A DNA stretch of 64,000 nucleotides from Mangrovibacterium sp041596335 (GCF_041596335.1 NZ_JBFHIT010000021.1:9489-73488); one strand, 5' to 3'. Numbered from the stretch's first letter, positions 23,853 to 33,554 are shown. The notes: generated by a model from the sequence alone, not told the origin. Translations and numbers: made by a program.

Positions 23853-23860
23853 TAATTTTG
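23853..23860 (+). promoter_or_regulatory. Candidate -7 box for tatA
   Basis: TAATTTTG, 24 bases before the tatA ATG, in the 51-base gap after rseP. Confidence 0.5.
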
Positions 23861-23884
23861 TATAAACCATTAAATTTATAAGCT

Positions 23885-24082
23885 ATGCTTTCATTTATTA
23901 TTGCCGGATTTATCGGGACTCCCGAAATCATCATCATTTTGGCAGTTGTTCTGCTTATGTTCGGAGGTCGGAAAATTCCGGAGCTTATGAAAGGTCTCGG
24001 AAAAGGAATGAAAGAATTCAAAAAAGCGACTTCGGAAGACGAAGACGATGCAGATTCGAAGACCTCGAAAGAAAACAAATAA
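23885..24082 (+). CDS. tatA: Sec-independent protein translocase TatA/TatE
   Basis: A 65-residue protein: a short N-terminal helix (about residues 10-24, PEIIIILAVVLLMFGG), the conserved FGGRKIPELMKGLGKGMKEF hinge and amphipathic helix, and an acidic tail rich in Glu, Asp and Lys. The F-G pair and the amphipathic helix are diagnostic. It forms the pore-like oligomer of the twin-arginine pathway for folded proteins. tatC is not in the window. It has its own -7 box and terminator. Confidence 0.95.
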   Translation: MLSFIIAGFIGTPEIIIILAVVLLMFGGRKIPELMKGLGKGMKEFKKATSEDEDDADSKTSKENK

Positions 24083-24102
24083 GCACGATCAGATATATGC
24101 GA

Positions 24103-24131
24103 CTCCCGTCAATCAACTGGCGGGATTTTTT
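24103..24131 (+). terminator. Terminator after tatA
   Basis: TCCCGTC pairs with GGCGGGA across a short loop and is followed by eight T residues, about 20 bases after the tatA stop. Confidence 0.8.
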
Positions 24132-24208
24132 TTACATTATATTCATCTACAGCAAGCACTCTGGTAAGATTTTTGTACAAGACCATACACATCCGAAAAA
24201 TCAGCATC

Positions 24209-25243
24209 ATGAAACGCATCAGCCTTATTTTTCTAGCATTCATTAGTTTGAGCTTAGTTCTTAGTTCGTGTCGCGACGATACTAAATTGAGGAGAAAGGT
24301 AACCGGGAAAGCCGGTGAACTTGTGGTGGTGATTCCCAAAGAAAGCTGGAACAGCAACATTGGCGAAGCGATCAGAAAAACACTGGCACAACCACAAATT
24401 TCACTTCCCCAGGAAGAACCCATTTTTGATTTGATCAGTGTTCCGCCTGCGGCTTTTACAGATATTTTTAAAACCAGTCGGAACATCTTAAATGTTCGCA
24501 TATCACCGACTGTTGAATCGGCTAAAGTTGAATTTAAAAAGGACATCTGGGCCTGGCCGCAAGCTGTGGTCAACATTTCGGCTCAATCGGGCGACGACTT
24601 GATCCGGGTTTTCAATGAAAATTCAGACAAAATTGTCGCATACATGCTTAATGCAGAACGTGAGCGCCTGATCGGAAACTATGCCAATTATGACGAAAAA
24701 AGCGCTGTAGAGCCATTGCGAAAACACCTCAACGTAAAACTCACGGTACCGGTCGGCTTTAAAGTAGCCAACCAAGGCCCTGGTTTTACATGGATGCGCT
24801 ACGACACTCCTGAGATCATGCAAGGTGTCGCGGTATATTCATTTCCTTACACATCGGATAGCACTTTCACGAGCTCTTATCTCCTGGCTAAGCGCGATTC
24901 GGTGATGAAAATTTATATTGATGGTCCGACAAAAGGAAGTTACATGACAACGGAACATCGAATTAAACCAACCCTAAATATTTTCCAGTACAAGAACAAT
25001 TACGCTGCAGAAATGCGGGGACTCTGGAGAGTAGAAAACGATTTTATGGGAGGTCCTTTTGTTAGCATTGCTGTTCTGGATGCATCGAATAACCGAATTA
25101 TTGTTGCGGAAGGCTTTGTATACGCGCCACGCTTCGACAAACGAAATTATCTGCGCCAGGTTGAAGCAATGATCTACTCGCTGGTACTACCCGACCAAGC
25201 GAAAAACGACAAGATAAACAGCCAAATTAACATGGGCAACTAG
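24209..25243 (+). CDS. DUF4837 family lipoprotein
   Basis: A 344-residue predicted lipoprotein of a family restricted to Bacteroidota, function unknown. The signal peptide MKRISLIFLAFISLSLVLSS ends at a lipobox with Cys21. The domain follows: GELVVVIPKESWN, a DLISVPPAAFTDIFKTSRNI segment, KKDIWAWPQ, and a C-terminal RNYLRQVEAMIYSL helix, all typical of DUF4837. The upstream in-frame ATG at 24173 would place a charged segment before the signal peptide and is less likely. The gene is isolated between the tatA terminator and a strong terminator shared with nrdJ. Confidence 0.9.
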   Translation: MKRISLIFLAFISLSLVLSSCRDDTKLRRKVTGKAGELVVVIPKESWNSNIGEAIRKTLAQPQISLPQEEPIFDLISVPPAAFTDIFKTSRNILNVRISPTVESAKVEFKKDIWAWPQAVVNISAQSGDDLIRVFNENSDKIVAYMLNAERERLIGNYANYDEKSAVEPLRKHLNVKLTVPVGFKVANQGPGFTWMRYDTPEIMQGVAVYSFPYTSDSTFTSSYLLAKRDSVMKIYIDGPTKGSYMTTEHRIKPTLNIFQYKNNYAAEMRGLWRVENDFMGGPFVSIAVLDASNNRIIVAEGFVYAPRFDKRNYLRQVEAMIYSLVLPDQAKNDKINSQINMGN

Positions 25244-25285
25244 CTTGTCGCCCATTTGACAATACTAAGAAATAGTCGATATAAT

Positions 25286-25323
25286 AAAAAATGAGGCTGA
25301 CCAATTGGTCAGCCTCATTTTTT
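25286..25323. terminator. Bidirectional terminator between DUF4837 and nrdJ genes
   Basis: A perfect 17-bp inverted repeat (AAAAAATGAGGCTGACC and its complement, AATT loop) between two convergent genes. A-tract and T-tract flank both sides, so it serves both strands. Confidence 0.92.
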
Positions 25324-25346
25324 GTATAGGTATCTTCTTCAATGAA

Positions 25347-27908
25347 TTATCCGCATTTCGATGAACCACAGTCCGGACATGTTAAACATCCTTCCTGATA
25401 GATTACATTCTTCGAACCACATTCGCCGCAGGTAGCGCCATCGGCAATTGTACCGTTCGGAATGTATTTCTTCAGTGCCCGCGCAACGCCTGCTTTCCAG
25501 CTATTAATGGTATCATTATCCAATTGTAAACTGGTTACAGTATTCACTACTTTGTGAATTGGCATACCATGACGCAGGATACCGGAAATCAATTTCGCAT
25601 AGTTCCAGAACACCGGATTAAACTTGTAGGATAAACCTTCGATGGTCGTTTTGTATCCCCGCTTGTTTTCGTACTGAAAATCGTAACGTGAGTTTCCGTC
25701 TTCATCGCGGTTTTTAATAATTTTCCCAACGGTTACCGAACGAGGAAGCAAAATTCCATCTTCATCATCCTGCAAACCGGTAAAGATCTCGTATGGCTGA
25801 TCATCAATCAAACCGATGAAAGCGACCCACTTCTCTTTATTATTCTGAAAACGAACTACTTCAGCATCCAACTCTTCCGGACGTTTAGTCGGAAAGAAAG
25901 AGCTTCCATCCTCTGCACTGTCTGCCTTCTTATTCGAAATAAGTACACCGGAACGCGATCCGTCACGATAAACCGTCACTCCTTTACATCCGCTTCTCCA
26001 TGCTTCGAAATACAGCTTTCCAACCAATTCTTCTTCAACATCGGCAGGCAGGTTAATTGTAACACTTATGGAGTGGTCAACCCATTTCTGAATACGCCCC
26101 TGCATGCGAACTTTGTTAAGCCAATCGACATCGTTTGAAGTTGCTTTATAATACGGCGACTGTTTAACGATTTCATCCAGCTCTTTTTCCGAGTAGTTTT
26201 TCGTTGTATCGATACCGTTCGCCTTCATCCAGGTGACGAACTTATGATGGAATACAATGTATTCTTCCCAGCTGTCACCGACCTCATCAACAAAGTCGAC
26301 ACGAACATTTTTATCGTTTGGATTTACTTTACGACGGCGCTTGTAAACCGGCATAAACACGGGCTCAATTCCCGATGTTGTTTGTGTCATCAAACTGGTC
26401 GTTCCCGTTGGTGCGATTGTTAACAGAGCAATATTCCGACGGCCATATTTCACCATATCCTGGTAGAGACCTTCATCTTCTTTGCGAATGCGATTAATCA
26501 TTGGGTTATTTTTCTCCCGTTCAGAATCGTAAATTTTGAACGCTCCCCTTTCTTTGGCCATGCCAACCGATGAACGATAAGCCTCAATAGCCAGCGTTTT
26601 ATGAATCTCTTCGCTAAAATCTGTTGCTTCTTCGGCTCCATAGCGCAATCCCAGTGCCGCGAGCATATCGCCTTCTGCTGTTATTCCAACTCCGGTGCGG
26701 CGTCCTTCGCGAGCTTTGGTTTGAATTTTTTCCCACAAGCGACGTTCGGTGTATTTAATTTCGTCTTCCTCCGGATCGGCATCTACTTTTTCGATAATCG
26801 CATCAATTTTTTCCAACTCCAAGTCGATAATATCGTCCATCATCCGTTGGGCGTAAGCAACATGCTCCTTAAACAAGTCGAAGTTGAACTTTGCTTCCTT
26901 AGTAAAAGGATTTTCGACGTATGAATACAAGTTCAATGCTAACAAACGACAACTATCGTAGGGGCAAAGCGGAATTTCACCACAAGGGTTTGTCGACACG
27001 GTTTTATATCCCAAATCGGCGTAGCAATCCGGTACTGATTCTTTAATAATCGTATCCCAGAACAGGATTCCAGGTTCGGCTGATTTCCATGCATTGTGAA
27101 CTATTTTACTCCACAATCCATTGGCATTAATTTCTTTTGAGTAGGTCGGAGTCGCTGCATCAATTGGATATTGCTGAGTGTATGGCACACCCGACTCAAC
27201 CGACTTCATAAAATCGTCGTGGATCTTTACCGACACGTTAGCTCCGGTAACTTTTCCTTGCTCAAGCTTGGCATCGATAAATTTTTCTGAATCCGGATGC
27301 TTAATTGAAACAGAAAGCATTAATGCTCCGCGGCGACCATCCTGTGCTACTTCGCGTGTTGAATTAGAGTAGCGCTCCATAAAAGGAACAATACCGGTTG
27401 ATGTCAATGCCGAGTTCTTCACAGGCGAACCTTTAGGGCGAATATGAGACAGATCGTGCCCAACACCGCCACGGCGTTTCATTAACTGCACTTGCTCCTG
27501 GTCGATTTTCATGATTCCTCCATAGGAATCAGAGTTACCTTCGTTTCCAACAACAAAGCAATTGGAAAGGGAGGCAATCTGATAATCATTACCGATACCG
27601 GTCATCGGACCACCTTGCGGAACAATAAACTTAAAGTCTTTCAACAGCTGATAAATTTGCTGCTCATCCATCGGATTTTCATACTTTTTTTCCACCCGGG
27701 CAATTTCTTTCGCCAAGCGTTTATGCATATCGTCCGGTGTTTTTTCGTAGATATTTCCATAGGAATCTTTTAACGCGTATTTATTCACCCACACCCGGGC
27801 GGCTAAATCATCGCTATTAAAATACTTGAAGGTTTCCTGAAACGCTTCGTCCTGAGAAAATGTCTCTTTGCCCACTTGAGGCGTAGCTACCACATTTTTA
27901 AAAGCCAT
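25347..27908 (-). CDS. nrdJ: Adenosylcobalamin-dependent ribonucleotide reductase (class II)
   Basis: Makes deoxyribonucleotides from ribonucleotides with a B12 radical. The protein has 853 residues. SNCFVVGN holds the first redox Cys; the active site NPCGEIPL (thiyl Cys and Glu) is near residue 310, and APTGTTSLMTQTTSGIEP is also conserved. After the barrel come a TSCPD-like domain (VVRFQNNKEKWVAFIG onward) and a Cys-rich tail with four Cys pairs (CGECGSKNV and CLTCPDCGSSKCG) that probably binds zinc and re-reduces the active site. The gene is monocistronic, with a 139-base leader. Oxygen-independence suits facultative or anaerobic growth. Confidence 0.96.
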   Translation of the reverse strand: MAFKNVVATPQVGKETFSQDEAFQETFKYFNSDDLAARVWVNKYALKDSYGNIYEKTPDDMHKRLAKEIARVEKKYENPMDEQQIYQLLKDFKFIVPQGGPMTGIGNDYQIASLSNCFVVGNEGNSDSYGGIMKIDQEQVQLMKRRGGVGHDLSHIRPKGSPVKNSALTSTGIVPFMERYSNSTREVAQDGRRGALMLSVSIKHPDSEKFIDAKLEQGKVTGANVSVKIHDDFMKSVESGVPYTQQYPIDAATPTYSKEINANGLWSKIVHNAWKSAEPGILFWDTIIKESVPDCYADLGYKTVSTNPCGEIPLCPYDSCRLLALNLYSYVENPFTKEAKFNFDLFKEHVAYAQRMMDDIIDLELEKIDAIIEKVDADPEEDEIKYTERRLWEKIQTKAREGRRTGVGITAEGDMLAALGLRYGAEEATDFSEEIHKTLAIEAYRSSVGMAKERGAFKIYDSEREKNNPMINRIRKEDEGLYQDMVKYGRRNIALLTIAPTGTTSLMTQTTSGIEPVFMPVYKRRRKVNPNDKNVRVDFVDEVGDSWEEYIVFHHKFVTWMKANGIDTTKNYSEKELDEIVKQSPYYKATSNDVDWLNKVRMQGRIQKWVDHSISVTINLPADVEEELVGKLYFEAWRSGCKGVTVYRDGSRSGVLISNKKADSAEDGSSFFPTKRPEELDAEVVRFQNNKEKWVAFIGLIDDQPYEIFTGLQDDEDGILLPRSVTVGKIIKNRDEDGNSRYDFQYENKRGYKTTIEGLSYKFNPVFWNYAKLISGILRHGMPIHKVVNTVTSLQLDNDTINSWKAGVARALKKYIPNGTIADGATCGECGSKNVIYQEGCLTCPDCGSSKCG

Positions 27909-28234
27909 ACACCAAAATAATTAAAAACGGTTAATTCGTAACTGGTTGTTTAAGAAGAGAGAAACCAGCCTATTCCTCTTCGGAATTGCTACATGCAATA
28001 TACCATAGGATTTAAAAAAAAAGAATACTTTATTTTCAAAAAGGATACAAAGTTATCAACTTTGACTAGTTAACAAGCTGTCCTACTATCACTTACCCTT
28101 TTGATAACTAAGAATTGTTTACCAAAAACAAATTTTATTGCGAACAACAGCCAACGAAAGTTAGCAGGAAATGAAGCTTTTACGCCGTAATCTGAACTCG
28201 CCAGAAACGAAGCAAAATCAAGTATAAGAAATAC
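27909..28234. other. nrdJ upstream region
   Basis: A 326-base gap with no gene. The nrdJ promoter lies at 28048-28076 and the 139-base leader contains a modest CTGGTT/AACCAG hairpin near 27945-27975. I could not find the B12-box or the multi-helix core of a cobalamin riboswitch, nor paired NrdR boxes. Confidence 0.45.
28048..28076 (-). promoter_or_regulatory. Candidate promoter of nrdJ
   Basis: On the minus strand TTG (28074-28076), an 18-base spacer and TAACTTTG (28048-28055). The -7 box is exact; the spacer is slightly short. Confidence 0.55.
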
Positions 28235-29470
28235 CTAATTGTTAAAAACTTTTTGCATAATCTGTTGCGTAGCTCCCAGGTTCTCCTCCATGAACCGGCG
28301 GCAACCATCGGCAATTTTAGACAACAGTTCGGGCTGCGACATTAACTCCTCCAACTTCAGCCGAACAACCTCAGGTCGATCGACCGGAAAAGCCAAACCT
28401 CGGTTTACGAGCTCAACAGCCTCCTGAAATCGGAGATAATTTGGGCCAAACAAAACAGGGATATTGTAGATTGCCGCTTCGAGCGTATTGTGAATACCAA
28501 CACCGAATCCTCCGCCAATGTATGCTACATCCGCGTAGCGGTATACACTCGACAAAACGCCCATGCAGTCAACAATTAAAACACGTGATTTTTCCAGATC
28601 GGCTCCTTCAGCCTGTGTATACCGAATCGCACCACCCGGAATCAGATTCATTAATCGTTTAATGTTCGAGTCCTTCACCTCGTGAGGCGCAAAAACAACT
28701 TTCACTTGCTTGTTCCCGGTCATATACTCTACCAAAAGCTCTTCGTCGGGTTGCCACGAACTTCCGACAACCAGCAAGCGTGCATCGCCTTTAAATTGCT
28801 CAACGAGCGGCAATTCCTTTCTACTGCCTGCAATTTCAGCCACCCGGTCGAAACGCGTATCGCCGGTGATGGTATAATTAGAAAACCCGAACTGACCAAG
28901 CAGATCTCCGGATTGCTTATTCTGCACAAAAAAGTGAGTAACTGACTGTAATACTTTTCGATACCAGTTTGCACGCAGTCCTTTTTTAAAGAACAACTGA
29001 CTGGGTCGAAAAATAGCTGAAACCAGATAAACCGGCACCGACCGATCAGAAAGCTCTTCGAAGTAGTTCTTCCAAAACTCGTATTTTACAAAAAAGGCCA
29101 TCTCCGGCTTAACCAAATCAAGAAAGCGTTTCACATTAGCTTTTGTATCAACCGGCAAATAGCAGATATAATCGGCCTGCTCGTAATTTTTACGAACTTC
29201 GTAGCCCGAAGGCGAGAAAAATGTTAGTAGCACTTTATACTCCGGATGCTGTTTTCGCATCAATTCGATGAGTGGTCGCCCCTGCTCAAACTCGCCCAAC
29301 GAGGCACAATGAACCCAGATCACTTTATTACTACCCGGGAAAAATCCACCAAGATAATTGAAAACCTCTTTTTGTCCACGATGGAAAAGAGCGGCTTTCG
29401 TATTAAACGGCGCTAACAAACCTGCCATAATTCGGTACAACGAAATTCCCAGTTGATATAGTGTATTCAT
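28235..29470 (-). CDS. waaA: 3-deoxy-D-manno-octulosonic acid transferase
   Basis: Inner-membrane-associated GT30 enzyme of 411 residues that adds Kdo from CMP-Kdo to lipid IVA, the start of LPS core assembly. Typical motifs are the N-terminal WVHCASLGEFEQGRPLIE (catalytic Glu), VVGSSWQPDEELL, FAPHEVKDSNI, and YIGGGFGVGIHNTLEAAIYN with the His and Glu that bind CMP-Kdo. A short hydrophobic N-terminus anchors it. Only one waaA-like gene is visible. It is on the minus strand, 69 bases downstream of rnhA, and probably begins its own transcript or belongs to a loose operon. Confidence 0.95.
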   Translation of the reverse strand: MNTLYQLGISLYRIMAGLLAPFNTKAALFHRGQKEVFNYLGGFFPGSNKVIWVHCASLGEFEQGRPLIELMRKQHPEYKVLLTFFSPSGYEVRKNYEQADYICYLPVDTKANVKRFLDLVKPEMAFFVKYEFWKNYFEELSDRSVPVYLVSAIFRPSQLFFKKGLRANWYRKVLQSVTHFFVQNKQSGDLLGQFGFSNYTITGDTRFDRVAEIAGSRKELPLVEQFKGDARLLVVGSSWQPDEELLVEYMTGNKQVKVVFAPHEVKDSNIKRLMNLIPGGAIRYTQAEGADLEKSRVLIVDCMGVLSSVYRYADVAYIGGGFGVGIHNTLEAAIYNIPVLFGPNYLRFQEAVELVNRGLAFPVDRPEVVRLKLEELMSQPELLSKIADGCRRFMEENLGATQQIMQKVFNN

Positions 29471-29539
29471 GGATTATTCTGCTTTTTTGGGGGTGCAAAT
29501 GTACAAATTAGTTCTCGTGTAAAACCAGAAACAGAAGGG

Positions 29540-30016
29540 CTATTGCTCCTTGAGTGCCTGCAAATAACCGAAGTCCTTCTTTAGGCCGGGAGCTAGCGCC
29601 GCCTCAACAGCCAAAGTGTCACACCGTTCATTTTCGGGGATATTGGCATGTCCCTTCACCCAGACAAAACGCACCTGATGTTTCGGGTAGATTGACAGGA
29701 AACGCGTCCAAAGATCTGCGTTCTTCTTTCCTTTAAAGCGTTTTTTCACCCAATCCCACACCCATCGTTTTTCGACAGCGTCAACCACATATTTTGAGTC
29801 GGAATAGATTGTCACCTGACTGTTTTCAACTTTAAGCGTTTCCAGTCCGACGATAACGGCCAGCAACTCCATTCGGTTATTCGTTGTGAGTTCGAAACCC
29901 TCGGAAAGCTCCTTCCGATGCTGACCCGACATTAACACAACGCCGTAGCCACCCGGGCCAGGATTTCCTTTGGCTGCACCATCAGTATAGATTATTACGC
30001 GAGGTCCTGTAGTCAT
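29540..30016 (-). CDS. rnhA: Ribonuclease HI
   Basis: Cleaves RNA in RNA/DNA hybrids. From the ATG at 30016 the product has 158 residues. Catalytic acids are in IYTDGAAKGNPGPGGYG (Asp), TTNNRMELLAVI (Glu), IYSDSKYVVDAV (Asp) and CDTLAVEAA (Asp), with WVKGHANIPENERCD as the handle region. The frame extends upstream to 30073, but the family normally begins a few residues before the first beta-strand VIIYTDG, supporting the shorter form. Confidence 0.95.
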   Translation of the reverse strand: MTTGPRVIIYTDGAAKGNPGPGGYGVVLMSGQHRKELSEGFELTTNNRMELLAVIVGLETLKVENSQVTIYSDSKYVVDAVEKRWVWDWVKKRFKGKKNADLWTRFLSIYPKHQVRFVWVKGHANIPENERCDTLAVEAALAPGLKKDFGYLQALKEQ

Positions 30017-30121
30017 TTCTGTTGTTTCGTGCAAAGATAATAATTCAATACGGTTGCCATCGATAGGCACCAAAAAGAAAGGCCGTCCACAAAGACAGCC
30101 TTCACTATATCTATTTTTTTC

Positions 30122-31171
30122 TTACAAAATCAACATCGCATCGCCATAGGTACCGAAGCGGTAACCCTCTTTAATAGCCTTTTGATAGGCATCCATAACC
30201 AGATCGTATCCACCAAAAGCGGCCACCATCATCAACAAGGTCGACAAAGGCAAGTGGAAGTTCGTAATCATCCGGTTAGCAACACTAAATTCATACGGAG
30301 GGAAAATAAATTTATTTGTCCATCCTTCAAATGGTTTCAAATGTCCCTGAGTCGACACTGAACTTTCCAGTGTCCGCATCACAGTTGTTCCAACAGCGCA
30401 AACATTCCTTTTATTTGTTTTTGCCCGATTTACGATATCGCAGGCCTCATCAGTAATCCAAATTTGTTCCGAATCCATTTTATGTTTGGTCAGATCTTCT
30501 ACATCCACACTGCGGAAGTTTCCGAGACCAACGTGCAGGGTAACAAACGAGAAATCTACCCCGATAATTTCCAGACGCTTCATCAGCTCGCGACTAAAAT
30601 GCAGTCCGGCTGTAGGTGCAGCTACTGCTCCCTCGTGTTTGGCAAAAATTGTCTGGTAACGATCTTTATCTTCGGGCGTCACAGAGCGCTGAATAAACTT
30701 AGGAAGCGGAGTTTCACCAAGACTGTAAAGGGTTTGCTTGAACTCATCGTATGGGCCATCAAACAGAAAACGCAACGTCCGACCTCTCGATGTTGTATTG
30801 TCAATCACTTCGGCAACCAACAAATCATCTTCTCCAAAATACAGCTTATTACCAATCCGGATTTTACGTGCCGGATCAACCAGAACATCCCACAAACGCT
30901 GTTCGCGGTTTAGCTCGCGAAGCAAAAACACTTCAATCTCAGCACCGGTCTTTTCTTTGTTGCCGTACAAACGGGCAGGAAAAACTTTGGTGTCGTTAAA
31001 GACCATCACATCCTGATCATCGAAATAATCGGTAACGTCTTTAAATAATTTGTGTTCAATTTTTTTGGTTTTCCGGTCAACCACCATCAGTCTAGACTCA
31101 TCACGGTTATTTGACGGGTGCAATGCGATTAACTCTTCCGGTAATTTAAACTTAAACTTGGATAACTTCAT
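30122..31171 (-). CDS. queA: tRNA preQ1(34) S-adenosylmethionine ribosyltransferase-isomerase
   Basis: Transfers the ribosyl moiety of SAM to preQ1 in tRNA to make epoxyqueuosine. The product has 349 residues from the ATG at 31171 (MKLSKFKFKLPEELIALHP), the normal QueA start and length; an upstream start at 31225 adds a non-conserved tail. Family motifs include NNRDESRLMVV, DQDVMVFNDTKVFPARLYG, GAVAAPTAGLHFS and VTLHVGLGNFRSV. It lies 95 bases after truB on the same strand. Confidence 0.95.
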   Translation of the reverse strand: MKLSKFKFKLPEELIALHPSNNRDESRLMVVDRKTKKIEHKLFKDVTDYFDDQDVMVFNDTKVFPARLYGNKEKTGAEIEVFLLRELNREQRLWDVLVDPARKIRIGNKLYFGEDDLLVAEVIDNTTSRGRTLRFLFDGPYDEFKQTLYSLGETPLPKFIQRSVTPEDKDRYQTIFAKHEGAVAAPTAGLHFSRELMKRLEIIGVDFSFVTLHVGLGNFRSVDVEDLTKHKMDSEQIWITDEACDIVNRAKTNKRNVCAVGTTVMRTLESSVSTQGHLKPFEGWTNKFIFPPYEFSVANRMITNFHLPLSTLLMMVAAFGGYDLVMDAYQKAIKEGYRFGTYGDAMLIL

Positions 31172-31266
31172 ACGTATCTGATTTCTGAATTTTTCATTGT
31201 TATAACGCTGGATTTGGGACGACAAGAGTCCACTTAAAACCAGAGCTACCTTCTACGGGGCATTTC

Positions 31267-31980
31267 TTAATTTGTTACAAAAAGATTCAAATTTTCTAAA
31301 AAATAATCGATAGTCATAGCCTCACTTACCTGGTAGTCACCAATTTTAGTCCGCCGCAACCCGATTAAATAAGCACCACTATTCAGTGCTTGCCCTAAAT
31401 CGCGTGCCAGCGATCGGATGTAAGTACCTTTACTGCACACCACCCGAATGGTTAGCTCGACTCCATTAAAGCTTAACACCTCTAACTCATAAAAACGAAT
31501 TAGCTTGGCGTTTAGTTTCACTTCTTCTCCCTTTCGCGCATGCTCATAGGCCCGTTTTCCGTCAATCTTCACAGCACTAAATAATGGTGGAACCTGTAAC
31601 TGTTCTCCCATAAAATTTTCCAGTGCTTGTGTAATAACAGCCAGATTGATGTGATCTGTCGGAAAAAAAGCATCCTCTTCAGTCTCCAAATCGAACGAGG
31701 GCGTAGTAGCTCCGAGCTTCATTGTTGCAACGTACTCTTTAACCTCAGCCTGCAGACTCTCAATTTTTTTAGTTGCCTTACCGGTACATAAAATCATGAG
31801 TCCTGATGCTTTGGGATCAAGAGTTCCGGCATGACCTACTTTTAGCTTCTTCACACCTATTGCCTTGGTCAATCGGTTCCGCACCTTTTTAACCAAATCG
31901 AAAGAAGTCCATTCCAACTCCTTGTCAAACAATAAAATTTCGCCTTGTTGAAAATCGTATTTTTTGGGTTCCCCGCCCAT
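31267..31980 (-). CDS. truB: tRNA pseudouridine(55) synthase
   Basis: Modifies U55 in the T loop of tRNAs. From the ATG at 31980 it has 237 residues. The catalytic Asp is in GHAGTLDPKASGLMILCTGKATK, the substrate-binding TGKATKKIE and the TYIRSLARDLG motif near residue 190 are conserved, and the C-terminal PUA-like extension is short, as in other Bacteroidota. A second start at 32001 is possible. uppP lies upstream on the same strand, separated by a 317-base gap. Confidence 0.94.
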   Translation of the reverse strand: MGGEPKKYDFQQGEILLFDKELEWTSFDLVKKVRNRLTKAIGVKKLKVGHAGTLDPKASGLMILCTGKATKKIESLQAEVKEYVATMKLGATTPSFDLETEEDAFFPTDHINLAVITQALENFMGEQLQVPPLFSAVKIDGKRAYEHARKGEEVKLNAKLIRFYELEVLSFNGVELTIRVVCSKGTYIRSLARDLGQALNSGAYLIGLRRTKIGDYQVSEAMTIDYFLENLNLFVTN

Positions 31981-32001
31981 GAAGTGTTCTTTAATTATCA
32001 A

Positions 32002-32318
32002 ATCATCAAAAACTTGACACGGTCAAATTTTTCAGCCTGCAAAAATAGCAAATAAGCCGACAATCAGCCAATAAGCGGCAAAATAAATGAGTTTTACTCG
32101 CTTTGCTACATTTGCTGTCTATTCAAAAAGCTTTTAGGTTGAAATAACAGACGATCAAAGTCGACTGTCAGATCTGGCAATCCACTTTTTTGATCCACAT
32201 AAAAACGTAATCAGGCAACATTCAACCCAATACAAAAAACGGATAACTTGGGGGAATACACTGCCGGAGGGGGCTTCTTTCGACCAAAAAAAAGGACAGT
32301 TCGACCAAAGAGAAATCA
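32002..32318. other. Gap between truB and uppP
   Basis: About 317 bases without a credible gene. A repeated TTCGACCAAA (about 32277 and 32300) is visible in front of the uppP stop. No good hairpin followed by a T-tract was found for uppP, so transcription may continue into truB. Confidence 0.4.
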
Positions 32319-33203
32319 CTAAACGAACTCGAGGTTATAACCAGCCAGAGACAGGGCAATAATGATACCTCCGACAACAATCCGATAGATGCCAAAAGCC
32401 ATGAATCCGTAGCGCGATACAAATTCGATAAAGAATTTGATGGCCAACATGGCAACAACAAACGCCACGACATTACCAATTAGCAATACAAGCAGATTCT
32501 CTTTTATAATATCGAGGCCACCGGGCTCAAGGAATAAAGCCAATAATTTATACGCTGTTGCAGCAAACATGGTGGGAACGGCTAAGAAAAACGAAAACTC
32601 CGCAGCTGTTTTTCGAGTCAATCGCTGGCTCATTCCACCAACGATTGTTGCCATCGAACGCGACACTCCGGGAATCATAGCCACGCATTGGGATAAACCG
32701 ATAAAAAACGCTTTTCGCGTACTGATAGACTGGTCCGGGTCATGCCGGGCAAAAAGCCGATCGACAAACAACATTAAAATGCCCCCTAACACCAGCATTA
32801 TCGCCACCACAAAAACGTCTTCCAGAAGACTATCAATTTGCTTAATAAATGTGAGACCAATAATCGCAGCCGGAATAAAAGCAATAAACAGCTTCCAATA
32901 GAAATCGTATTTACGAATCAGGTTTTTTACGGCGATTCCAATTTTTTGGAACACCGATTTTCCTTTCATCTCATCCAAATCAAAAATCGCGTTGGCATTG
33001 ATTTTAAAAAAGCGATCCCAATACAAAACAATGACCGACATGATTGCCCCCAACTGAATGATGATCGTAAATGCTTTCACGAATTCGGTGCTCTCGACCC
33101 CCAACATATTCTGGGCGATAATCATATGTCCGGTAGACGAAACCGGCAGAAACTCGGTTAGCCCCTCAACAAAAGCGATTATAATTGTTTGGATTAAATT
33201 CAT
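32319..33203 (-). CDS. uppP: Undecaprenyl-diphosphate phosphatase
   Basis: Recycles the C55 lipid carrier of cell-wall and polysaccharide synthesis by removing one phosphate; also gives bacitracin tolerance. The BacA-type protein has 294 residues and about eight helices. The signature EGLTEFLPVSSTGHMIIA begins near residue 13 and the second active-site segment MIPGVSRSMATIVGG lies near residue 175. DUF3098 and ftsX genes follow the same direction upstream, a neighbourhood seen repeatedly in Bacteroidota. Confidence 0.96.
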   Translation of the reverse strand: MNLIQTIIIAFVEGLTEFLPVSSTGHMIIAQNMLGVESTEFVKAFTIIIQLGAIMSVIVLYWDRFFKINANAIFDLDEMKGKSVFQKIGIAVKNLIRKYDFYWKLFIAFIPAAIIGLTFIKQIDSLLEDVFVVAIMLVLGGILMLFVDRLFARHDPDQSISTRKAFFIGLSQCVAMIPGVSRSMATIVGGMSQRLTRKTAAEFSFFLAVPTMFAATAYKLLALFLEPGGLDIIKENLLVLLIGNVVAFVVAMLAIKFFIEFVSRYGFMAFGIYRIVVGGIIIALSLAGYNLEFV

Positions 33204-33273
33204 GCGGAAGAAAAATAAAAAGGGCTGCTTGCGACACCCCTATTGATAATATTCGAAATTAATTAGCCTCTGT

Positions 33274-33525
33274 CTAGTTCTGTGAAGGCTTTTTCATAAT
33301 GGCGTAAATCTCGAACAGAAATCCGAAAAGAACCACAATTGGCGCCAGCGTAATGCGTCTGAAGCTAAACACTTCGGGATTGAAAACTGTCGGGTCTTCA
33401 CTTTTCCCGCCGACCATTAAAATGAATCCAATTACAATAATTGCAAATCCAATCAGCAAAAGCCGATAATTTTCTTTCCCAAGGGCAAATTGCCCGTTTG
33501 TCTCACGTTTGTCTGTATTCGCCAT
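33274..33525 (-). CDS. DUF3098 family small membrane protein
   Basis: An 83-residue protein with two helices: about residues 21-41 (YRLLLIGFAIIVIGFILMVGG region) and 57-75. Between them the loop SEDPTVFNPEVFSFRRITLAP is the hallmark of DUF3098. Function unknown. It lies 29 bases downstream of ftsX and 70 bases upstream of uppP, which suggests an envelope role tied to cell division or lipid carrier recycling. Confidence 0.9.
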   Translation of the reverse strand: MANTDKRETNGQFALGKENYRLLLIGFAIIVIGFILMVGGKSEDPTVFNPEVFSFRRITLAPIVVLFGFLFEIYAIMKKPSQN

Positions 33526-33554
33526 AATCTTGTACTGAATGAAATCAAATTTAG

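Noticed and set aside
27909..28076. Cobalamin riboswitch in front of the B12-dependent nrdJ
   Set aside because: The leader is long enough to tempt, but I could not find the B12 box or the conserved multi-helix core.
32277..32310. Repeated TTCGACCAAA as possible CRISPR or regulator site
   Set aside because: Only two copies, short and close together; no array or operator context.
32222..32479. Minus-strand ORF overlapping the end of uppP
   Set aside because: Overlaps uppP in another frame and lacks any recognisable pattern.
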